64,000 bases of DNA from an uncultured Oribacterium sp. (GTDB lineage: Bacteria; Bacillota; Clostridia; Lachnospirales; Lachnospiraceae). The stretch's first letter is position 1. Every line of letters begins with the position of its first letter. Below are positions 59,811-64,000 of this stretch, in pieces. Location of the stretch: contig CAMKKZ010000012.1 in assembly GCA_946413525.1 (NCBI GenBank), positions 1-64,000 of the forward strand. The letters are read 5' to 3'. The notes below the pieces were generated by a model. It was not told the origin of the DNA. It did not search any database and saw only the letters and a list, made by a program, of their open reading frames with translations. A program made the translations under genes and the position numbers.

Positions 59811-61082
59811 TTGGGGCTTGAGGAGATTCTTGCCCCGAAGGGAAGTATTGTCCTGAAGAAGGGGGAGGGGCGGTTATTGAAGGCGGGAGGCGCCTGGATT
59901 TTTGATAATGAGATTTCCGGGACATCGGAAGGCCTGTCGGACGGCGATATGGCGGCGGTGGAGGATTTTGACGGTTTCCTCCTGGGCTACGGCTTTTTCA
60001 ATTCCCGTTCCCGGATCCGGGTGCGGATGCTGTCGCGTTACCGTAAGGAGCCGCCGGACGGGGAATTCCTGAGGGGCAGGGCAGGAGCAGCCTGGGAGTA
60101 TCGGAAAATGATCATGGGCGGGGATATGGGATCCTGCCGCGTGGTATTCGGAGAGGCGGACTGGCTTCCCGGCCTTGTGGTTGACAAATATGAGGATGTC
60201 CTGGTTGTTGAATCCCTGTCATTGGGGATGGACCGGGTGAAGGAAGATGTGCTCGCCTTTCTGTGCGAAGCCATGGCGAAGGACGGAATTCGGATCCGGG
60301 GGATTTATGAGCGGTCAGACGCCCCGGTGTGCGGAAAAGAGGGGATGGAGCCGAGGAAGGGCTTCCTGGGGGATCCCTTCGATACCGATGTGGAAATCAC
60401 GGAAAACGGCATCCGTTACCTGGTGGACGTGGCGGAAGGGCAGAAGACGGGATTTTTTCTGGATCAGAAATATAACAGGCTGGCTGTGCAAAGACTCGTA
60501 AAGGGGTTGGCAGAGGGGGCGGGAAGGGACATCCGTGTGCTGGACTGTTTCACACACATGGGGACATTCGCGTTAAACGCGGGGATTGCCGGCGCGGGGG
60601 ATGTCCTCGGGCTGGATATTTCCGAAAAGGCGGTGGCGCAGGCCGGGGACAACGCTGCCCGGAACGGGCTCTCGGGACGTGTCCGATTTCGCAGGGCGGA
60701 TGTGTTGGAGGAGCTTCCGAAAATGCAGTCGGAAGGGGAACGCTATGATCTTGTCATCCTGGATCCGCCGGCCTTTACGAAATCAAGGGAGGCGACAAAA
60801 CGAGCAGTCCAGGGATATCGGGAAATCAACCGGCGCGGAATGGCCCTGGTAAGGGAGGGCGGTTTCCTCGCTACCTGCTCCTGCTCTCATTTTATGACGG
60901 AAGGATTGTTCATAAAGACACTGCAGGAGGCAGCCAGGGCGGCGAAGAAGCGCCTGCGCCTCGTGGAACAAAGATCCCAATCCCCCGACCACCCCGTTTT
61001 GCTTAATACGTCGCAATTCGAGGCGGAGGAGAATTCCCGTTACCTGAAATTTTTAATTTTCCAGGTGGTGACGGAGCTGTAG
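59757..61082 (+). CDS. RlmI/RlmK-type rRNA (cytosine-5) methyltransferase
   Basis: PUA-like RNA-binding N-terminus (SIVLKKGEGRLLKAGGAWIF, DFDGFLLGYGFFNSRSRIRV), an EEHI-type central part and a Rossmann methyltransferase: VLDCFTHMGTFALNAGIAGA (SAM motif I), LGLDISEKAVAQA, and catalytic motif LVILDPPAFTKS. 441 residues, longer than the usual ~395. The first ~25 residues come from a REP-like repeat, and the ATG at 59757 has no ribosome binding site, so the true start is uncertain; TTG codons at 59805 or 59811 are alternatives. Methylates large-subunit rRNA, by homology. Confidence 0.85.
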   Translation: MMYMEQIVRKHKRTVPLCLGLEEILAPKGSIVLKKGEGRLLKAGGAWIFDNEISGTSEGLSDGDMAAVEDFDGFLLGYGFFNSRSRIRVRMLSRYRKEPPDGEFLRGRAGAAWEYRKMIMGGDMGSCRVVFGEADWLPGLVVDKYEDVLVVESLSLGMDRVKEDVLAFLCEAMAKDGIRIRGIYERSDAPVCGKEGMEPRKGFLGDPFDTDVEITENGIRYLVDVAEGQKTGFFLDQKYNRLAVQRLVKGLAEGAGRDIRVLDCFTHMGTFALNAGIAGAGDVLGLDISEKAVAQAGDNAARNGLSGRVRFRRADVLEELPKMQSEGERYDLVILDPPAFTKSREATKRAVQGYREINRRGMALVREGGFLATCSCSHFMTEGLFIKTLQEAARAAKKRLRLVEQRSQSPDHPVLLNTSQFEAEENSRYLKFLIFQVVTEL

Positions 61083-61087
61083 GGCAT

Positions 61088-62830
61088 TCACGCTCCGTAC
61101 TTCTCCTTGTAGGTATTGAACATTTTCCTAAAGCGGGGGTTGTCCAGTGTTTTGATCTGTCTCAAATACTCGTGGGGGTCAAAGGCGTCCGCGTCCGCCT
61201 CAAGGATGGCCACCGCGATATTTGAGCAATGGTCGGATATCCTTTCGTAATTGTTCAGAAGATCGGCAAGCACAAAGCCCCTTTCGATCGTGCAGTCGCC
61301 CTTTTGCAGGCGGTTGATGTGATTCAGCCGGATCGTCTCCGTGAGCATATCGATGACCTGTTCCAGCGGCTCTACCTTTTCCGCAAGGGGGATATTGGTC
61401 GTTTCGTAGGCCATCACGGTCATCTGTATGATTTCGGTAATTGCCTTCTCCAGATTGCCCAGTTCCGAAATGACCTCTTCGGACATTTCAATCTTCTTTT
61501 CATTGATTTCCCTGGAGGATTCGACCAGGTTCAGCGCATGGTCGCTGATCCTTTCAAAGTTCCCGATCGTGTGAAGCATTTTCGCGGTTTTCCTGTTGTC
61601 ATTAACCGACAGGGAGCTTTGTGATAAACGAACGAGGTAGGATCCGATGTGGTCCTCATAGAGGTCGATCTCATCCTCCATCTTGTCGATGGATTCGCTC
61701 AATTCCACGGAATAATTGTGAAAATTCTCAATAGCTTTTTGAACCGAGGCCCCGGTCTTCTCCCCCATTTCGACAGACAGCTTGTAGCACTCCCTTACGG
61801 CGATGGACGGAGTCGCGAAGATCCTTTCGTCCAAAAAGGCGATCTGCTCCTCCGGCTTGGTCTTGATGATGAACGAGGCGATTTTCACCAATTGTTCGGA
61901 AAAGGGGAGGAGCAGCGCGGTTGTCCCTATGTTGAATATGCTGTGGCAGAGTGCGATTCCCGCGGGATTGATTCCGTGGCTGACAAACTGAAAATCAAAA
62001 ATGGAATGCAGTGCGTAAAACAGCAGCAGGAATGCCGCGGTTCCGATCAGATTGAAGGAAAGGTGGATGACGGAAACCCTTTTCGCGTTGTTGCCAACGC
62101 CGATGCTGGAAAGCAGCGAGGTGGCGCAGGTGCCGATATTCTGGCCCATGATAATGGGAATTGCCATGCCATAGGTAATCCCGCCGGACATGGACAGGGC
62201 CTGCAGCATGCCCACCGAAGCTGCCGAGCTCTGGATAATGGCGGTAACCACGAGGCCGGCCAGGATTCCCAGGGCCGGGTTGTTGAACAGGAGGAGGATC
62301 TTTGAAAAAGCGGGGGAATTCGCAAGGGGAGCCACGGAGCCGCTCATCAGCATCATGCCGTACATTAATACGGCAAAGCCCAGCAGAGCGTTTCCGACGT
62401 CCTTCCTTTTCTGGGATTTTGAAAGCATCATCAGGGCGATACCGATAAAGGCAAGGACCGGGGAAAAGGACTCAGGCTTTAGCATGCGGACGAAGGGGTT
62501 GTCGCTTGAAAGCCCGACCAGGCTCATGATCCACGCCGTGATCGTTGTCCCGATGTTCGATCCCATGATGATGCCGATGGTGTTCCTGATGTCCATAAGG
62601 CCGGAATTCACAAGTCCGACAAGCATGACCGTGACGGCGGAAGAGCTTTGAATCGCTATGGTCAGGATGCAGCCCATGGCAAGTCCGATATACTTGTTTT
62701 TGGTAAGCTGATTTATAAAAACCTCCATCTTTTCACCGGCAATCTTTTCAAGGCTGCCTGACATCTGTCCCATCCCGTAAATGAAAAATGACAAGCCTCC
62801 AAGTAAAGTGAAAATATCAAAAATAGTCAT
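61088..62830 (-). CDS. Na/Pi cotransporter (NptA-type) with PhoU-like tail
   Basis: 580 residues. Two Na_Pi_cotrans halves, each with the QSSSAVTVMLVGLVNSGL / QSSAASVGMLQALSMSGG motif and GSNIGTTITAWIMSL / GQNIGTCATSLLSSI, then a C-terminal PhoU-like four-helix domain (~345-565, HTIGNFERISDHALNLVESS and NNYERISDHCSNIAVAI). Imports phosphate driven by sodium; the PhoU part probably senses phosphate status. GGAGA precedes the ATG. Convergent with the methyltransferase, only 5 nt apart. Confidence 0.92.
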   Translation of the reverse strand: MTIFDIFTLLGGLSFFIYGMGQMSGSLEKIAGEKMEVFINQLTKNKYIGLAMGCILTIAIQSSSAVTVMLVGLVNSGLMDIRNTIGIIMGSNIGTTITAWIMSLVGLSSDNPFVRMLKPESFSPVLAFIGIALMMLSKSQKRKDVGNALLGFAVLMYGMMLMSGSVAPLANSPAFSKILLLFNNPALGILAGLVVTAIIQSSAASVGMLQALSMSGGITYGMAIPIIMGQNIGTCATSLLSSIGVGNNAKRVSVIHLSFNLIGTAAFLLLFYALHSIFDFQFVSHGINPAGIALCHSIFNIGTTALLLPFSEQLVKIASFIIKTKPEEQIAFLDERIFATPSIAVRECYKLSVEMGEKTGASVQKAIENFHNYSVELSESIDKMEDEIDLYEDHIGSYLVRLSQSSLSVNDNRKTAKMLHTIGNFERISDHALNLVESSREINEKKIEMSEEVISELGNLEKAITEIIQMTVMAYETTNIPLAEKVEPLEQVIDMLTETIRLNHINRLQKGDCTIERGFVLADLLNNYERISDHCSNIAVAILEADADAFDPHEYLRQIKTLDNPRFRKMFNTYKEKYGA

Positions 62831-62979
62831 ATGAGCATTCTCCTTTTTTCTTAATTTCCCTTTGTAATACTTTTTAATACTTTTTTGATACTAATTTGAC
62901 TATCTTTTTCTTTATTATCTTTTTTTACATTCCCTTTCTTTTCGTCTTTCTTTTCGTCTTTCTTGAGCAAGTCTAAGGG

Positions 62980-63087
62980 TTTTGACGCGCTCTAAGGAAA
63001 AGCGCGTCAAAATCCGCCTTTGGCAGACAAACTCCTTTGGGGTTCGCCAAGTACGGTTATGAAAAGCCTTGATGGCTTTTCATAACC
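62980..63087 (+). repeat. TACGG hairpin element, copy E
   Basis: TTTTGACGCGC/GCGCGTCAAAA hairpin (62980-62990 with 63002-63012), TTTGGGGTTCGCCAAGTACG, then a perfect 14-bp stem GGTTATGAAAAGCC (63055-63068), loop TTGAT, GGCTTTTCATAACC (63074-63087). Same three-part order as copy D. It lies 59 nt before the exonuclease III start. Confidence 0.85.
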
Positions 63088-63145
63088 TATGATATGATGA
63101 AATGGCGAAATTGACAAGCGGTGTTTGGGCGAGGGAAGGGGGATT

Positions 63146-63910
63146 ATGGCAAGGAAACTGATTTCGTGGAATGTGAACGGGCTGCGGGCGGTCATGGGAA
63201 AGAATTTCATGGAGGATTTTCGGAAGCTGGACGCGGACGTGTTCTGCCTGCAGGAGACGAAGCTTTCGGAGGGGCAGTTGGAGCTGGAGGCTCCGGGCTA
63301 TTTTCAGTACTGGAATTACGCGGAAAAGAAAGGTTACTCAGGTACGGCGATGCTCACGAAGGAGGAGCCGCTGGACGTTAGCTACGGGATCGGCATTCCT
63401 GAGCATGATCGTGAGGGCCGGGTGATCACGGCGGAATTTCCCGGCTGTTATGTGCTTACGGTCTATGTGCCGAATTCACAGAATGGGCTGAAAAGGCTCC
63501 CTTACCGGATGGAATGGGAAGACGCGTGGCGGGAATATATCCTTTCCCTTGAGGCAAAGAAACCGGTGCTGTATTGCGGGGACCTGAACGTGGCCCATGA
63601 GGAGATCGACCTCAAAAATCCGGATTCGAACCATATGAACGCGGGCTTCACGGATGAGGAAAGGGCGAAATTCTCAAGGCTCCTGGATTCCGGCTATGTG
63701 GATTCCTTCCGCTATTTTTACCCGGAAAAAACGGATGAATATAGTTGGTGGAGCTACCGCACCAAGGCCCGGGACCGGAACGTGGGGTGGCGTATTGACT
63801 ATTTTGTCGTTTCAAAGAAGCTGCAAGACAGCATGCGGGGGGCTTCCATCCATCAGGAAATATTCGGGTCGGATCATTGCCCGATAGAGCTTGTAATGGA
63901 GAAACTGTAA
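63146..63910 (+). CDS. xth: Exodeoxyribonuclease III
   Basis: 254 residues of the ExoIII/AP endonuclease family: KLISWNVNGLRAVMGKNF, FCLQETKLSEGQ (metal Glu), YCGDLNVAHEEIDL (Asp/Asn), SWWSYRTKARDRNVGWRIDY and the terminal GSDHCPIELV (catalytic Asp-His). Cuts DNA at abasic sites and trims 3' ends in base-excision repair. ATG at 63146 after AAGGGGG is chosen over the TTG at 63125. Confidence 0.95.
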   Translation: MARKLISWNVNGLRAVMGKNFMEDFRKLDADVFCLQETKLSEGQLELEAPGYFQYWNYAEKKGYSGTAMLTKEEPLDVSYGIGIPEHDREGRVITAEFPGCYVLTVYVPNSQNGLKRLPYRMEWEDAWREYILSLEAKKPVLYCGDLNVAHEEIDLKNPDSNHMNAGFTDEERAKFSRLLDSGYVDSFRYFYPEKTDEYSWWSYRTKARDRNVGWRIDYFVVSKKLQDSMRGASIHQEIFGSDHCPIELVMEKL

Positions 63911-64000
63911 GGCCGGATTCTGAACAGTTACGATATTTTCTCTTTTTCCTATACCGAAAAAGGAGTTCTATGCTATACTGTCTTTATGCAGCTATAAATG
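63911..64000. other. Intergenic end of window
   Basis: CTGAACAGTTAC at 63920-63931 is another GTAACTGYTCAG repeat end (reversed). TATACT and TATGCTATACTGTC near 63970 may be a -10 region for a gene beyond the edge. No gene is seen. Confidence 0.4.

Noticed and set aside
1-64000. tRNA, rRNA or prophage genes
   Set aside because: I saw no tRNA-like cloverleaf with CCA-type ends, no rRNA sequence, and no integrase, capsid or tail genes.

Overview
The window looks like chromosomal DNA from a Gram-positive clostridial bacterium, most likely a Lachnospiraceae member of roughly 50% GC. This is inference from content. It holds secreted proteins with cell-wall-binding repeats, BspA-type leucine-rich repeats and bacterial Ig-like domains, Rpn-type nucleases with KEG-rich tails, an oxygen-sensitive indolepyruvate:ferredoxin oxidoreductase, AGGAGG-like ribosome binding sites, and no rRNA, tRNA or phage genes that I could find.

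Layout. 1-9.5 kb: the end of an unknown gene, a small unknown gene, fragments of an Rpn-family nuclease on either side of a block with a 1355-residue BspA/Ig-like surface protein and two small exported wall-binding proteins, and one intact Rpn-family nuclease. 9.6-11.3 kb: a tight three-gene cassette (XRE regulator, ImmA/IrrE metalloprotease, PIN-like protein) behind a good sigma-A promoter. 11.8-17.4 kb: a very large acidic surface protein with a C-terminal wall-binding module. 18-28 kb: a complete oligopeptide-type ABC importer (binding lipoprotein, two permeases, two ATPases) followed by an alanine-dehydrogenase-like enzyme and an MmgE/PrpD enzyme, probably one uptake-and-breakdown pathway for an unknown amino-acid-derived substrate. 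28.4-31.5 kb: a hybrid histidine kinase with two receivers. 31.6-37.2 kb: two GT-C-like membrane proteins, an exported SGNH hydrolase and an alpha/beta hydrolase. 37.5-43 kb: a PHP phosphoesterase, a GlpA/GlpB/DUF1667 dehydrogenase operon and a DUF362 protein. 43.3-45.8 kb: a DUF1538 membrane protein with two PII-like regulators. 46-49.4 kb: an ABC exporter and a REC-GGDEF protein with a second, degenerate GGDEF domain. 49.5-57.5 kb, minus strand: NudC-like Nudix hydrolase, a MotB/OmpA plus MotA/ExbB pair resembling ZorB/ZorA, phenylacetate-CoA ligase, and indolepyruvate oxidoreductase beta and alpha subunits (aromatic amino acid fermentation). 58-64 kb: a membrane spermidine-synthase-like protein, an RlmI-type methyltransferase, a Na/Pi cotransporter and exonuclease III.

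The most unusual content lies in and between the genes. Intergenic regions carry several families of dispersed, hairpin-rich repeats. One has a conserved CGCCAARTACGG core followed by a hairpin whose stem sequence changes while pairing is kept. A second is a ~130-nt element with TTTGTG/CACAAA and TTAATGCC/GGCATTAA stems. A third has GTAACTGYTCAG ends. There is also a 210-bp cloverleaf of nested perfect inverted repeats. In addition, one 69-bp repeat lies inside two neighbouring genes in opposite orientations, in frame in both, and several conserved enzymes carry hydrophilic, low-complexity inserts. I see no complete, recognisable new defence system; the ZorAB-like pair and the XRE-ImmA-PIN cassette are the nearest candidates.
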